A stretch of DNA of 64,000 nucleotides from an uncultured Psychrobacter sp. (GTDB lineage: Bacteria; Pseudomonadota; Gammaproteobacteria; Pseudomonadales; Moraxellaceae): positions 372,001 to 436,000 of the forward strand of contig NZ_CANMRN010000001.1 of the NCBI RefSeq assembly GCF_947500265.1, given 5' to 3'. Shown piece after piece: positions 15,836 to 25,183 of this stretch. The notes below the pieces were generated by a model, which did no database searches, was not told where the DNA came from, and was given only the letters and a program-made list of their open reading frames with translations. The position numbers were made by a program, and so were the translations under genes. Every line of letters starts with the position of its first letter. Within the stretch, counting starts at the first letter, position 1.

Positions 15836-16753
15836 GGCTTTAGAGTAATTCTCTGACAACAAATTTATCATTTTATTCAAAAAATCTGCCACATGTTTAT
15901 GCAGATTCTCTCGGTATGCCCAGTGATGCTTCACTTCATAGCTTGCCTCATCAGGCAGTAGTATTTTCATCAGTCCCATCTCTTCATAGCGCATTGCTAG
16001 ATCGCGTGGCAAGTAACCAACATGGTGACCTGCTAGGATAAGCTGCGCGGTGGCTTCCATTTGATAGGTAGTCGCGCTCAGTATCTTTGGGCGAATATGA
16101 TTGATACTGACATCAGTAATATAGCCTCGTTTCACCCAATGATGGTCTTGCTCTAATTCCTCAAATGTTAGCTTGTCAGGCTCATGAAACGAGCGATGCT
16201 CACGTCCACAGCAGACGACCTGTGTTTCGATAAAAGCAGGTTGAAAGGTCAGTAGCGGCGGAAAACTACCAAAGTATCCCACACCAATATCACTCTCGTT
16301 ACCGAGGAGTTTTTCTATCATGCTCTCAGGACTTTGCACGTCAATAGAAAAGTGTATCAATGGATTGTCACGGTAGCTAGCAGCCAAGCACTGACGCAGC
16401 GCATCATAAAAAAGCGTCGGCATCTGATCGATTAAACACAGTCTGATATGACCACCACGCACAGAGTCTAACTGACGGATGTAGTGCAATTGATGTTGAA
16501 AGCTGGCAACGGCTTCTGTAAAGCTCAAACATGCCTCGTATACTGCTGCGCCGTCCTCTGTCAGCTTAAACCCTGCTCGACCACGATGACACAGTGTCAT
16601 GCCTAAGCGGTCTTCTAAATGCGTCAAATGTCCACTGATGACAGAAGTCGTGACATTCAAGCGTGACTGAGCAGCTGTCACGCCTTGGCACTCTACGATA
16701 GCCATAAAGCTACGCAGCGTTTTTATATCTACTTTTATTAGCTCATCTAGCAT
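15833..16753 (-). CDS. LysR-family regulator, divergent from guanidinobutyrase
   Basis: The 306-residue protein has an N-terminal winged HTH (about 10-68, with TAAQSRLNVTTSVISGHLTHLEDRLG) and a LysR substrate-binding domain (about 95-295). It is divergent from the guanidinobutyrase gene across a 320-base gap, as a LysR activator is in the Pseudomonas gbuA locus, so control of the catabolic genes is inferred. Its stop codon TAG (15833-15835) is completed by the end of the IS5 element; without the insertion the same place reads TAA, so the protein is unchanged. Confidence 0.8.
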   Translation of the reverse strand: MLDELIKVDIKTLRSFMAIVECQGVTAAQSRLNVTTSVISGHLTHLEDRLGMTLCHRGRAGFKLTEDGAAVYEACLSFTEAVASFQHQLHYIRQLDSVRGGHIRLCLIDQMPTLFYDALRQCLAASYRDNPLIHFSIDVQSPESMIEKLLGNESDIGVGYFGSFPPLLTFQPAFIETQVVCCGREHRSFHEPDKLTFEELEQDHHWVKRGYITDVSINHIRPKILSATTYQMEATAQLILAGHHVGYLPRDLAMRYEEMGLMKILLPDEASYEVKHHWAYRENLHKHVADFLNKMINLLSENYSKA

Positions 16754-17073
16754 CGATCGCCACCCTATATCAAATTAATTAAATAGTAATGGATAAGAAT
16801 TGAGTAATTTTCATCAACCTTACTTTTCTATATGTATTCGTACCATCTACTAAGAAATAAAAAGTAAAAGCTAATTTTATCAAGGTTTTAAGATTACCTA
16901 ACAAAACATTCTGCTTGTCAAAACTTCTGATAATAATATGTAAATTTCGTTTACTACGAAAAAATAGAAGTTTGCTTCTGAATTTTACCATGGTTCATGC
17001 TCTTATATTTATGTATTGTCAATGGCATGTAGCAAATTGTGTACTTAAACCAAATAGAACAAGGAAGTAACTT
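16754..17073. other. Divergent promoter region, LysR and guanidinobutyrase
   Basis: AT-rich 320 bases without a gene. It must hold promoters for both divergent genes and the LysR site, but no clear T-N11-A palindrome or strong -35/-10 pair could be picked. The only good element is the AAGGAAG ribosome site before 17074. Confidence 0.4.
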
Positions 17074-18042
17074 ATGACATTCAATCAACCATTAAGCGGC
17101 AACGATATGCCAAGATTTGGCGGTTTCGCTTCTATGATGCGTCTGCCAACTCAAGCCGATGCTGAAGGGTTAGATGTGGCGTTCGTTGGCGTACCTTTAG
17201 ATATTGGTGCATCCAACCGTAGCGGTGCAAGATTGGGTCCTAGGCAGATTCGTGATGAGTCAAGAATGATTCGTCCTTACAATGTGGCCACTCGCGCTGC
17301 GCCTTTTGAGTCATTACAAGTCGCTGACATCGGCGATGTGCCTATCAATACATTCAACCTGCTAAAAAGCGTTGATATCATCGAAAAATTCTATACCGAT
17401 AAAATCGTCAAACACGGCGCGATTCCTCTAACACTAGGCGGCGATCATACTATCGCGTTGCCTATCCTACGTGCACTTGCCAAAAAACATGGTCCTGTCG
17501 GTATGGTGCATATCGATGCTCATGCTGATATCAATGATGATATGTTTGGCGAAAAAATCGCGCATGGTACGCCGTTCCGCCGCGCTGTCGAAGAAAACCT
17601 AATTGATGGCAATCGTGTGGTACAGATTGGTCTACGTGGTACAGGCTATAGCGCTGAAGAGTTTGACTGGTCAACTGAGCAAGGATTCCGTGTGGTACCT
17701 GCTGAAGAGTGCTGGTATAAGTCGCTAACACCGCTCATGGCTGAAGTACGCGAAAAGCTAGGAGATGGTCCTGTTTACTTGAGCTTCGATATCGACGGTA
17801 TCGATCCGGCGTTTGCCCCAGGTACGGGTACTGCTGAAATCGGTGGTCTGACCTCTACTCAAGGTATCGAAATCATTCGAGGTATGCGTGGTCTAGACGT
17901 GGTGGGCGGTGATTTGGTCGAAGTATCACCACCGTATGATCCATTTGGTAACACCTCGGTATTGGCGGCGAACTTATTGTTCGAGATGCTATGCATCCTG
18001 CCGGGCGTACGCTATGACGACAAGGTTAAAGCGGTTTACTAA
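17074..18042 (+). CDS. gbuA: Guanidinobutyrase (ureohydrolase/agmatinase family)
   Basis: This 322-residue arginase-fold enzyme has the two-Mn ligands H125 (GGDHT), D148, H150 and D152 (HIDAHAD), and D239 and D241 (SFDIDG). The start MPRFGG...MMRLP, HMFGEKIAHGT-like DDMFGEKIAHGT, and EVSPPYD near the end match guanidinobutyrase of Pseudomonas closely as I remember it. It splits 4-guanidinobutyrate into GABA and urea. The neighbouring 2-ketoarginine decarboxylase-like enzyme and aldehyde dehydrogenase would make its substrate, which supports guanidinobutyrate over agmatine. An AAGGAAG site precedes the ATG. Confidence 0.85.
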   Translation: MTFNQPLSGNDMPRFGGFASMMRLPTQADAEGLDVAFVGVPLDIGASNRSGARLGPRQIRDESRMIRPYNVATRAAPFESLQVADIGDVPINTFNLLKSVDIIEKFYTDKIVKHGAIPLTLGGDHTIALPILRALAKKHGPVGMVHIDAHADINDDMFGEKIAHGTPFRRAVEENLIDGNRVVQIGLRGTGYSAEEFDWSTEQGFRVVPAEECWYKSLTPLMAEVREKLGDGPVYLSFDIDGIDPAFAPGTGTAEIGGLTSTQGIEIIRGMRGLDVVGGDLVEVSPPYDPFGNTSVLAANLLFEMLCILPGVRYDDKVKAVY

Positions 18043-18071
18043 TCACCATCAATGATTACCTCTATAATGAG

Positions 18072-18133
18072 CAACCTTTGCAGCCAGTAATTAGTGACTA
18101 ATAATGGGTATGAAAGAAAAAATACAAAGGTTG
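18072..18133 (+). other. Long-range inverted repeat between gbuA and the decarboxylase
   Basis: CAACCTTTG at 18072-18080 pairs with CAAAGGTTG at 18125-18133, and the enclosed stretch holds a second palindrome, ATTAGT-G-ACTAAT at 18090-18102. The T-run after it is poor. It could be a weak terminator, an RNA-processing site or an operator. Confidence 0.35.
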
Positions 18134-18191
18134 TTTTGAGGTATTGATAATTATCTGCATATTCAGCGAAATTTTTTAGGATGACTGACCC

Positions 18192-19913
18192 ATGACCCAA
18201 TTGACGCAAACGCCTTCTTCTTTGTCGGACACATCATCACTGACCTGCGGTGAGCTGTTGGTGCAGTGGCTAGAGTATTATGGTGTAGAGACCGTTTTTG
18301 GTATCCCTGGTGTACACACGGTAGAGCTGTATCGCGGTCTGCCAAATACCAACATCCGTCATGTGACGCCGCGTCACGAACAAGGTGCTGGGTTTATGGC
18401 AGATGGTTACTACCGTGCCTCTGGCAAGATTGGCGTGTGTTTTATCATCACTGGCCCTGGTATGACCAACATTATGACGGCGATGGCGCAGGCATTGGCT
18501 GATTCGATACCGATGTTGGTCATCTCTAGTGTCAATAAAGTCAAAGACACGGGTAGTGGTGAAGGGCATTTACATGAGTTGCATGATCAGCAAGGCATGA
18601 TTAGCAAAGTAGCATTGACGAGCAAGACCATTTGGCAACCTGAATCGCTACCGAAAGTCATCGCAGAAGCTTTTGCCTTATTTAACGGTGCACGTCCGGG
18701 GCCAGTACATATTCAGCTACCTATCGATGTCATCACTGCTGATGCCCGTCATGTTGCTAAGCCGCCTAGTTTAAATGCTGTAGCAAATAGCCAAGCCGAT
18801 ACAAATAGTTTGAGCCTACCACAGGTTACAAGACCATTGCCGAATCCTACGCAATTAGACCTAATTGTGCAGTCATTACAAACCGCGAAAAATCCTGTAA
18901 TACTTTATGGGGGCGGCTGCGTCGATGTCGATCACGATGCACAGCGATTGGCTGAGCTGATAGATGCACCAACGTTTTTGACGATTAATGCCAAAGGCTT
19001 GCTGCCACCTGGTCATCCGTTAAGTTTGGGTAGCAACCAGTCATTAGACGCAGGCCGAGCCGTGATTACCGAGGCGGATTGGGTGTTAGCGATTGGTACT
19101 GAGCTTGGTGAGACTGACTATGATGTGTTCTTTAATGGTGAGTTTAAGATAAATGGCACGCTGGTACGTATCGACTGTGATGCTCAGCAGTTGCAGCGTC
19201 CATTTAGAGCAGATATTGCGGTACTGTCTGACGCACAGATGGCGATTAGTGGTTTATGTAGTCGCTTAGAAGGTCAGACATTCGATCATCAAGCACTGTC
19301 ACGAGTAAATGAGGCCAAAGAAGCCATATTGAAGGACGTAACGACAGACTTTGCGGGTCAGAATGCATTACTAAAGCTGATCAGAGATGAGGTAGAAGAC
19401 GTTATTTTCGTTGGTGATTCAACGCAGCCTGTCTATAGCGGTAACCTTGGTCTTGAAGCCTTAGCGACGCGTAAATGGTTTAATTCATCGACAGGTTTTG
19501 GCACATTAGGTTATGGTTTGCCTGCTGCTATCGGAGCTATGGTTGGCTCAAATCTACCTGTCGTCAGCCTAATGGGTGATGGTGGTATTCAGTTCACGAT
19601 TGCCGAGCTTATCTGCGCCGCCGAGCTTGAGCTACCATTGATCGTTTTGCTATGGAACAACCAAGGCTACGGTGAGATTCGTCGTTACATGGAAGAGGGC
19701 GGTCTACCACTAATTGGCGTCAATATCAAAACGCCAAACTTTGAGCCACTAGCGGCAGGGTTTGGCGCTGGCTATCGCAGAATCACCGATAAGCAGCAAT
19801 TGCTAGACGCATTAAAGACAGACACAAAGGGTAAACAGCCAATCATTTATGAGATTGATGAAGCAGACGATTTTCTAAAAGAAATGGCTGGGACAGTGAC
19901 TTATTTTAGTTAA
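18192..19913 (+). CDS. aruI: ThDP-dependent 2-ketoarginine (5-guanidino-2-oxopentanoate) decarboxylase
   Basis: The 573-residue protein is of the acetolactate-synthase/benzoylformate-decarboxylase type. Glu63 in TPRHEQGAGFMADGYYR activates the cofactor, GPGMTN follows, and near 458 MGDGGIQFTIAEL starts the ThDP motif that ends in WNNQGYGEIRR. The gene lies 149 bases after guanidinobutyrase. This context points to decarboxylation of 2-ketoarginine to 4-guanidinobutyraldehyde, as by AruI in the arginine transaminase pathway. No AruH-type transaminase gene is present in the window. Fold and cofactor are certain; the substrate rests on the cluster and on resemblance to AruI. Confidence 0.75.
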   Translation: MTQLTQTPSSLSDTSSLTCGELLVQWLEYYGVETVFGIPGVHTVELYRGLPNTNIRHVTPRHEQGAGFMADGYYRASGKIGVCFIITGPGMTNIMTAMAQALADSIPMLVISSVNKVKDTGSGEGHLHELHDQQGMISKVALTSKTIWQPESLPKVIAEAFALFNGARPGPVHIQLPIDVITADARHVAKPPSLNAVANSQADTNSLSLPQVTRPLPNPTQLDLIVQSLQTAKNPVILYGGGCVDVDHDAQRLAELIDAPTFLTINAKGLLPPGHPLSLGSNQSLDAGRAVITEADWVLAIGTELGETDYDVFFNGEFKINGTLVRIDCDAQQLQRPFRADIAVLSDAQMAISGLCSRLEGQTFDHQALSRVNEAKEAILKDVTTDFAGQNALLKLIRDEVEDVIFVGDSTQPVYSGNLGLEALATRKWFNSSTGFGTLGYGLPAAIGAMVGSNLPVVSLMGDGGIQFTIAELICAAELELPLIVLLWNNQGYGEIRRYMEEGGLPLIGVNIKTPNFEPLAAGFGAGYRRITDKQQLLDALKTDTKGKQPIIYEIDEADDFLKEMAGTVTYFS

Positions 19914-20018
19914 TAGTAATACTGGCGCTAATGCCACGGATAATCACGAGACCGATAGTCACAGTTCTAAAAAACGACACAAAAATGACAAACGCTGGTT
20001 ACGCAAGGAAGCACGTCC

Positions 20019-21845
20019 ATGACGCCCAATGCTAGAGAAATGTCAGAAAGTAGACATGAGCAAATACCGCGTTTGTTGGCAGAGCTTGCTGCTGTCGTTG
20101 GTACGACCAATGTATTGACAAAACCTAGCCAACAGCAATCTTATGTGCAAGGTGCGATTGAGGCTATCACAGACGCGACCATCGCAGTTGTGATACCGCA
20201 CTCTCTTGTGGCACTATGGCGCGTCATTAATATCTGTGCCACTTTTGATGTGATTATCATTGCTCAAGCGGCCAATACAGGCTTAACAGGTGGTTCAACT
20301 CCGAATGGAGATTATGATCGTCCACTAGTCGTAATCTCTATGCAGTTACTAGCCGGTATGCATTTACTTAATGATGCAGCAGAACTGGTTGCTTTGCCAG
20401 CTGCCACCCTTCAGCAATTAGAGTCCACCCTTGCGCCATTAGGGCGTGAGCCGCATTCAGTACTGGGCTCTAGTTGTGTGGGAGCATCGGTGATAGGCGG
20501 CATCTGTAACAGTTCAGGCGGAATGTTGATGCAGCGTGGACCTGCCTATACTGAGATGGCGTTATTTGCCAGACGCAATACCTCAAGAGCGTTTGAGTTA
20601 ATCAATCATTTGGGACTGGATTTGGGCACACAGCCAGAGGAAATGTTAGAGAACCTGCAAGCTGGCACATTTAGCGAAGCGTCAGATAGTGCAAGCGATG
20701 GTAAAGTCTGTACCAACCATCATTATCAACACAAAGTCCGTGATTGTGAGGCAGAGACACCTGCTAGATTTAACAATGATCCTAACGGCCTGTACGAAGC
20801 GTCTGGCTCAGCTGGCAAGGTCATTGTATTTGCGGTGAGGGTAGCGACCTTTGCCAAGCCCAAACACGAGCAAACATTTTATTTCTCGACCAACGACACT
20901 GATACCTTGTCCACACTCAGAAAACAATGGTTAAAAAGCGAGTTGAAACTGCCTGTTTTGGCTGAGTATATGCACAAAGACTATAACGACATCACGATGC
21001 ACTATGGTCGAGACACTTGTCTGAGTATGCGTAAGCTCTCTGCTAGCAAGATAGGGGCGCTGTATCGACTACAAGCAAAGATTGGCTATTATCTGGATAA
21101 GTGGCATCTCCCAAAGACGCTGCCAGATCGGATATTACAGATGACATCTAGGTTTATGCCGCCGTCATTACCAGCCACTTTGAGTACGCAGGCGCTCTCA
21201 TATAAATACCATTTGATTATAAAAGTCGCAGATGGTTTTGGTAACGACTTTGATAATGGCATTAATAAAGATTCTAATAAAAACGATGGCAACAATATCG
21301 CTGCTGCGCAGGATTTTTTGCAAAATCATATGCAGCAATATCAAGGTGCGCTGCATGTATGCACAGAGCTTGAATCGCAAACGTTATTGGTATTTCGCAG
21401 TGCCGCGACCGCTGCCATGTTTCGTTATCATAATTTAAATCAAGATAAGTTTGGCGAGCTGCTATCGACCGATATTGCTTTACCTAGAAATGCCGTAGAT
21501 TGGGACGAGACTCTACCTGAACATTTACAAAAACAAGTCAGCAAAACTTTTTATTTGGGGCATTTTTTCTGTCATGTCATGCACCAAGACTATTTATTGA
21601 AACCTAAGACCAATGCCAAGCAATTCAAGGAAGACCTGCTGGCATTTTATGACCAACGTCATATTGAGTATCCTGCCGAACACAATGTGGGGCATGTGTA
21701 TCCTGCTAAAACTGAGCTACATTATTTTTATAAAAAACTGGATCCAACCAATTCGCTTAACCCAGGTATTGGTCAGACAGAGAAATGGAAAAACTGGCAA
21801 TCATCGCCCATTAAGGAGAAATTAAATGACGAGTTACATGGATAA
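20019..21845 (+). CDS. Dld-type FAD-dependent D-2-hydroxyacid dehydrogenase
   Basis: The 608-residue protein has a p-cresol-methylhydroxylase-type FAD domain (about 20-290, with AQAANTGLTGGSTPNG and EPHSVLGSSCVGASVIGGICNSSGG). This is followed by the Dld C-terminal membrane-associated region, with HYFYKKLDPTNSLNPGIGQ near the end. Dld oxidises D-lactate and passes electrons to quinone. Here it lies between 2-ketoarginine decarboxylase and a transporter, so a guanidino 2-hydroxyacid is a possible substrate. An Asn/Asp-rich stretch at about residues 403-428 looks like an insert. AAGGAAG precedes the ATG. Its last 20 bases overlap the next gene. Confidence 0.75.
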   Translation: MTPNAREMSESRHEQIPRLLAELAAVVGTTNVLTKPSQQQSYVQGAIEAITDATIAVVIPHSLVALWRVINICATFDVIIIAQAANTGLTGGSTPNGDYDRPLVVISMQLLAGMHLLNDAAELVALPAATLQQLESTLAPLGREPHSVLGSSCVGASVIGGICNSSGGMLMQRGPAYTEMALFARRNTSRAFELINHLGLDLGTQPEEMLENLQAGTFSEASDSASDGKVCTNHHYQHKVRDCEAETPARFNNDPNGLYEASGSAGKVIVFAVRVATFAKPKHEQTFYFSTNDTDTLSTLRKQWLKSELKLPVLAEYMHKDYNDITMHYGRDTCLSMRKLSASKIGALYRLQAKIGYYLDKWHLPKTLPDRILQMTSRFMPPSLPATLSTQALSYKYHLIIKVADGFGNDFDNGINKDSNKNDGNNIAAAQDFLQNHMQQYQGALHVCTELESQTLLVFRSAATAAMFRYHNLNQDKFGELLSTDIALPRNAVDWDETLPEHLQKQVSKTFYLGHFFCHVMHQDYLLKPKTNAKQFKEDLLAFYDQRHIEYPAEHNVGHVYPAKTELHYFYKKLDPTNSLNPGIGQTEKWKNWQSSPIKEKLNDELHG

Positions 21846-23232
21846 GTCGCAGCAGCCGATTTTAGGGAATAATACGGTCGATCCAGAAACGCCAAAAGCA
21901 GGACAGTGGCGTGCGGCAATGTGGAAGTTTTTATTGTTTTCAGCGTTGGGTATTGCACTTTTTATCATACCGTTCGAGTGGGATGGTAAGGTCACAATTT
22001 TATTAGGTGTATTGACCGATACGCTACAATCCGCCTTAGGTGGTTTGGTGACCTATATCACGATGGCGCTCGTGACGATATCCTTTATCGGTGCGTTAGC
22101 CGTCAAAGTATTGAAGCCAAATTTGAATGAAGGTTCGATCGCTAAAAAACTCTTTGATGTTGAGTGGTTTTGGCTTGCTATCCGGTTTTTAGGAATGGCG
22201 TTTGTTTGGATGATTTTTCTACAAGTCGGCCCTGAGTTTATTATCAATCGTAATACGGGCGGTGTTATTTTTGAAGATTTGATTCCTGTCTTAATTCCGT
22301 TGTTCTTCTTTGCCATTTTATCACTGCCATTTTTGACTGATTTCGGCTTGATGGAGTTTTTGGGTACTTTAGCCAGTAAAGTATTTATCAAGCTCTTTAA
22401 ACTACCGGGTCGTTCTGCTGTCGATGCAATGTCTTCTTGGTTTGGTGCCGCGTCTATCGGCTTGCTAGTCACTATGCAAGAGTATGATAAAAGCTTCTAC
22501 AGCCAGCGCGAAGCCGCCATTATCGCGACCACATTTTCCGTCACTTCTATCGCCTTTACCTATGTGGTTGCCAAAACCATCGGCGTAGACAATAACTTTG
22601 TCTTCTTTTATCTGACCATTGCGCTAACCGGTTTTATCGCTGCGATTATCATGCCGCGCATACCACCATTATCACTCAAGCCTGATACGTATCATTCGGG
22701 CAAAAGTATGCTAGATGAAGGCATCCCTGCTGAATATACAACGTACCAATGGGCAGTCAATCGTGCCGTCACTCGCGCACATTCTATGCCTAGCTTAGGT
22801 AAAGTGTTCAAACGTAGCGTACACAATCTGTTTGATATCTATTTGGGACTAATTCCAGTAACGTTCGCTATCGGTACGATTGGTCTTGGTTTAGCAGAGT
22901 ACACGCCTGTCTTTAATTGGATTGCGACACCGCTTGTACCAGTACTTGAATGGTTACAGATTCCAGAAGCGGCCAAAGCAGCTCCTGCCATGATTATGGG
23001 CTTTGCAGATATGTACTTGCCAGCGCTAGTCGGCAAAAGCATTGAAAGTGAGATGACACGTTTCATCGTTGGTGCTGCTTCAATTACTCAGATTATCTAC
23101 ATGTCTGAAGTAGGTGCGCTGATTTTGAAATCAAATATTAAGCTAAATGTATTAGAGCTATTTTTAATCTTTATACTTCGTACGCTTATCAGCTTGGTAG
23201 TGATTACATCAGTGGCGCATCTACTGTATTAG
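21826..23232 (+). CDS. YjiH-type (nucleoside-recognition/GATE domain) membrane transporter
   Basis: This 468-residue protein has about ten membrane segments and the GATE-type core (SLPFLTDFGLMEFLG, SVDAMSSW-like AVDAMSSWFGAASIG, FADMYLPALVG, SQI-like ITQIIYMSEVG). Its AAGGAG ribosome site and start lie inside the end of the dehydrogenase gene, so translation is coupled. The YjiH group is poorly characterised. Its place in this cluster suggests it moves a guanidino compound such as arginine or argininic acid, but that is inference. Confidence 0.7.
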   Translation: MTSYMDKSQQPILGNNTVDPETPKAGQWRAAMWKFLLFSALGIALFIIPFEWDGKVTILLGVLTDTLQSALGGLVTYITMALVTISFIGALAVKVLKPNLNEGSIAKKLFDVEWFWLAIRFLGMAFVWMIFLQVGPEFIINRNTGGVIFEDLIPVLIPLFFFAILSLPFLTDFGLMEFLGTLASKVFIKLFKLPGRSAVDAMSSWFGAASIGLLVTMQEYDKSFYSQREAAIIATTFSVTSIAFTYVVAKTIGVDNNFVFFYLTIALTGFIAAIIMPRIPPLSLKPDTYHSGKSMLDEGIPAEYTTYQWAVNRAVTRAHSMPSLGKVFKRSVHNLFDIYLGLIPVTFAIGTIGLGLAEYTPVFNWIATPLVPVLEWLQIPEAAKAAPAMIMGFADMYLPALVGKSIESEMTRFIVGAASITQIIYMSEVGALILKSNIKLNVLELFLIFILRTLISLVVITSVAHLLY

Positions 23233-23283
23233 TGGCGTGTCTAGTATTCACAAGGCATCTAGCCTGACGATAATATTCAAATG

Positions 23284-23313
23284 GTCGGTTTTTCTGTAGG
23301 CAGTTAAACCGAC
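23284..23313 (+). other. Hairpin between transporter and aldehyde dehydrogenase genes
   Basis: GTCGGTTT at 23284-23291 pairs perfectly with AAACCGAC at 23306-23313 around a 14-base loop. It has no T-run after it, so it may only partly reduce read-through into the aldehyde dehydrogenase gene. Confidence 0.35.
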
Positions 23314-23387
23314 TATTTAGCCAATCACATTACGGACGTTACGCACATAAAGACAATTTGATCAAAAATATAAGGCGATTGACCATT

Positions 23388-24926
23388 ATGGAAATGCTGA
23401 ACTCTACAGATTTAACCAGAGAAACTGCCATACAAACGGCTCAAAACGAAGTTGTATTAAATGCCGTTTATATCAATGGTGACTGGGTTACGATTGAAGC
23501 CCTCGCGACTGACGATAATAATGCAAGCTTTGATAATAGAAATAACCATGCGTTGTATGATCCAAATTCAGGTGAGGAGATTGCAACGACACGTCTGTGC
23601 ACCAGTGCCCATGTAGAGCAGGCAGTCGAAGCGGCTGATGAAGCCTTTGCTAGCTGGTCACAGACTAGTGTAAGTGAGCGTGCCCGCTATCTAAATGCAA
23701 TTGCAGAGTCTATGGAGCAGCAATTCGATAAGTTGGTTGGACTGTCTGTATTAAACAACGGCAAACCAATTGAAGAGGCGAAGATAGACGTAGGGGACGC
23801 CATTGCCTGCTATCGCTACTATGCCAATCTCATCACAGAGCAGGCAACATGGTCTAAGGTATCAACGCTTGAATCGGGTATTCGTTTGTTAAAGACATAC
23901 TCGCCAGTGGGTATTTGTGCGCTGATTACCCCTTGGAATTTCCCAATGGTGACAACCTCTTGGAAGCTGGCACCTGCGCTAGCGGCAGGTTGTACCGTGC
24001 TATTAAAACCGTCTGAGGTGACATTATTACCAGAGCTTATGCTAGGTAATATCCTATCTGAGATAGGTTTGCCAAAAGGGGTGGTTAATATTTTACCGGG
24101 TGCTGCTGAAGTGGGCACTGCTATGACCAGTCATCCGCTGATTGACAAAGTGTCTTTTACTGGTAGTAATGTAGTCGGCGAAAAGGTGATGATCCAAGCA
24201 GCAAAAGACATCAAAGACATTAGCCTAGAGTTGGGTGGCAAGTCTGCTATTATGGTCTTCGCAGATGCTGATATTGATTACGCTTGCGATTTAATCATTG
24301 GCGGTATATTTACCAATGCAGGTCAGATATGCTCGGCCACGTCGCGATTGGTTGTCCATCAAGATATCGCTAAACAGCTGTTTGAGGCATTAAAAGTCAA
24401 AACGGAAAGTCTGCAAATTGGTGACGGTTTTGCGACAGAGACGCAAATGGGTCCATTGGTGAGCGAGCAGCAGCTGAATCAAGTTAAGAAATTCTTTGAT
24501 ATTGCGACAGCTGAAAATCTGGACTGCTTAACTGGCGGTCAGTTGTTAGAAGTATCTGGCTATTTTGTAACGCCAACTGTCTATACGAATGTGCCAACGA
24601 CCAGTCAATTATGGATGGAGGAAGTGTTTGGCCCTGTATTAGTCAGTACAACCTTTATCGACAATGCAGAGGCTATTCGCCTAGCTAATGATAGCAAGTT
24701 TGCTCTAGCAGCTACCATCGTGAGCGCCGATGAGACTGCTGCGCTTGAGATGTCGCTACAAATAAAAGCCGGGCATATCTGGATTAACGAGCAACAAATC
24801 GTACTGCCAGAAGCAGGATGGGGCGGATTTAAGCAAAGCGGTATCGGCCGTGAGTTGGGCGGTGATGGTTTGTCCGCTTATCAGAAGAGCAAACACGTAT
24901 TACTGACCGATCAATTGGATTTTTAA
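23388..24926 (+). CDS. NAD(P)-dependent aldehyde dehydrogenase, probably 4-guanidinobutyraldehyde
   Basis: A complete ALDH of about 512 residues. Seen are the ITPWNFP segment, KPSEVT, the FTGSNVVGEKV nucleotide loop, the base in LELGGKSA, and the nucleophilic Cys in NAGQICSATS. The frame is open from a TTG at 23358, but the ATG at 23388 is the more likely start. The family oxidises aldehydes to acids. Next to guanidinobutyrase and a 2-ketoarginine decarboxylase it would turn 4-guanidinobutyraldehyde into 4-guanidinobutyrate, the step done by KauB in Pseudomonas. The TetR gene follows after a terminator. Confidence 0.75.
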   Translation: MEMLNSTDLTRETAIQTAQNEVVLNAVYINGDWVTIEALATDDNNASFDNRNNHALYDPNSGEEIATTRLCTSAHVEQAVEAADEAFASWSQTSVSERARYLNAIAESMEQQFDKLVGLSVLNNGKPIEEAKIDVGDAIACYRYYANLITEQATWSKVSTLESGIRLLKTYSPVGICALITPWNFPMVTTSWKLAPALAAGCTVLLKPSEVTLLPELMLGNILSEIGLPKGVVNILPGAAEVGTAMTSHPLIDKVSFTGSNVVGEKVMIQAAKDIKDISLELGGKSAIMVFADADIDYACDLIIGGIFTNAGQICSATSRLVVHQDIAKQLFEALKVKTESLQIGDGFATETQMGPLVSEQQLNQVKKFFDIATAENLDCLTGGQLLEVSGYFVTPTVYTNVPTTSQLWMEEVFGPVLVSTTFIDNAEAIRLANDSKFALAATIVSADETAALEMSLQIKAGHIWINEQQIVLPEAGWGGFKQSGIGRELGGDGLSAYQKSKHVLLTDQLDF

Positions 24927-24996
24927 CTAGATTATCACTAGCCACTGTAGAGACCATTTACTAGCTATCAGCATGACTGTTGAATTATTGTAGAGT

Positions 24997-25031
24997 GATT
25001 GCTGATTGCTGATTGCTGATTGCTGATTGCT
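24997..25031. repeat. Five perfect copies of a 7-bp tandem repeat
   Basis: GATTGCT occurs five times in a row without error between the aldehyde dehydrogenase and TetR genes. It lies outside coding sequence, where a change in copy number could alter promoter spacing. Confidence 0.9.
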
Positions 25032-25133
25032 AGGTCGCGCCCTAGCATTACGTTTGTTTACCAGACCGTTTCTTATATTAACTTTACTGTCGCACCCATT
25101 CAGGATAAAATTGAGCAATCATTCAAGTTTTAT

Positions 25134-25170
25134 AGCCGTGCCCATTTTTATATGAGGTCACGGCTTTTTA
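25134..25170 (+). terminator. Terminator-like hairpin in front of tetR
   Basis: AGCCGTG at 25134-25140 pairs with CACGGCT at 25159-25165, followed by TTTTT. It most simply ends the aldehyde dehydrogenase transcript. It lies only 14 to 18 bases before the TetR start, so it would also terminate any transcript that reaches tetR from upstream. Confidence 0.55.
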
Positions 25171-25183
25171 AATGGGGCACATT

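Noticed and set aside
24997-25031. The five-copy GATTGCT array as a CRISPR
   Set aside because: The unit is 7 bases with no spacers, so it is a simple tandem repeat.
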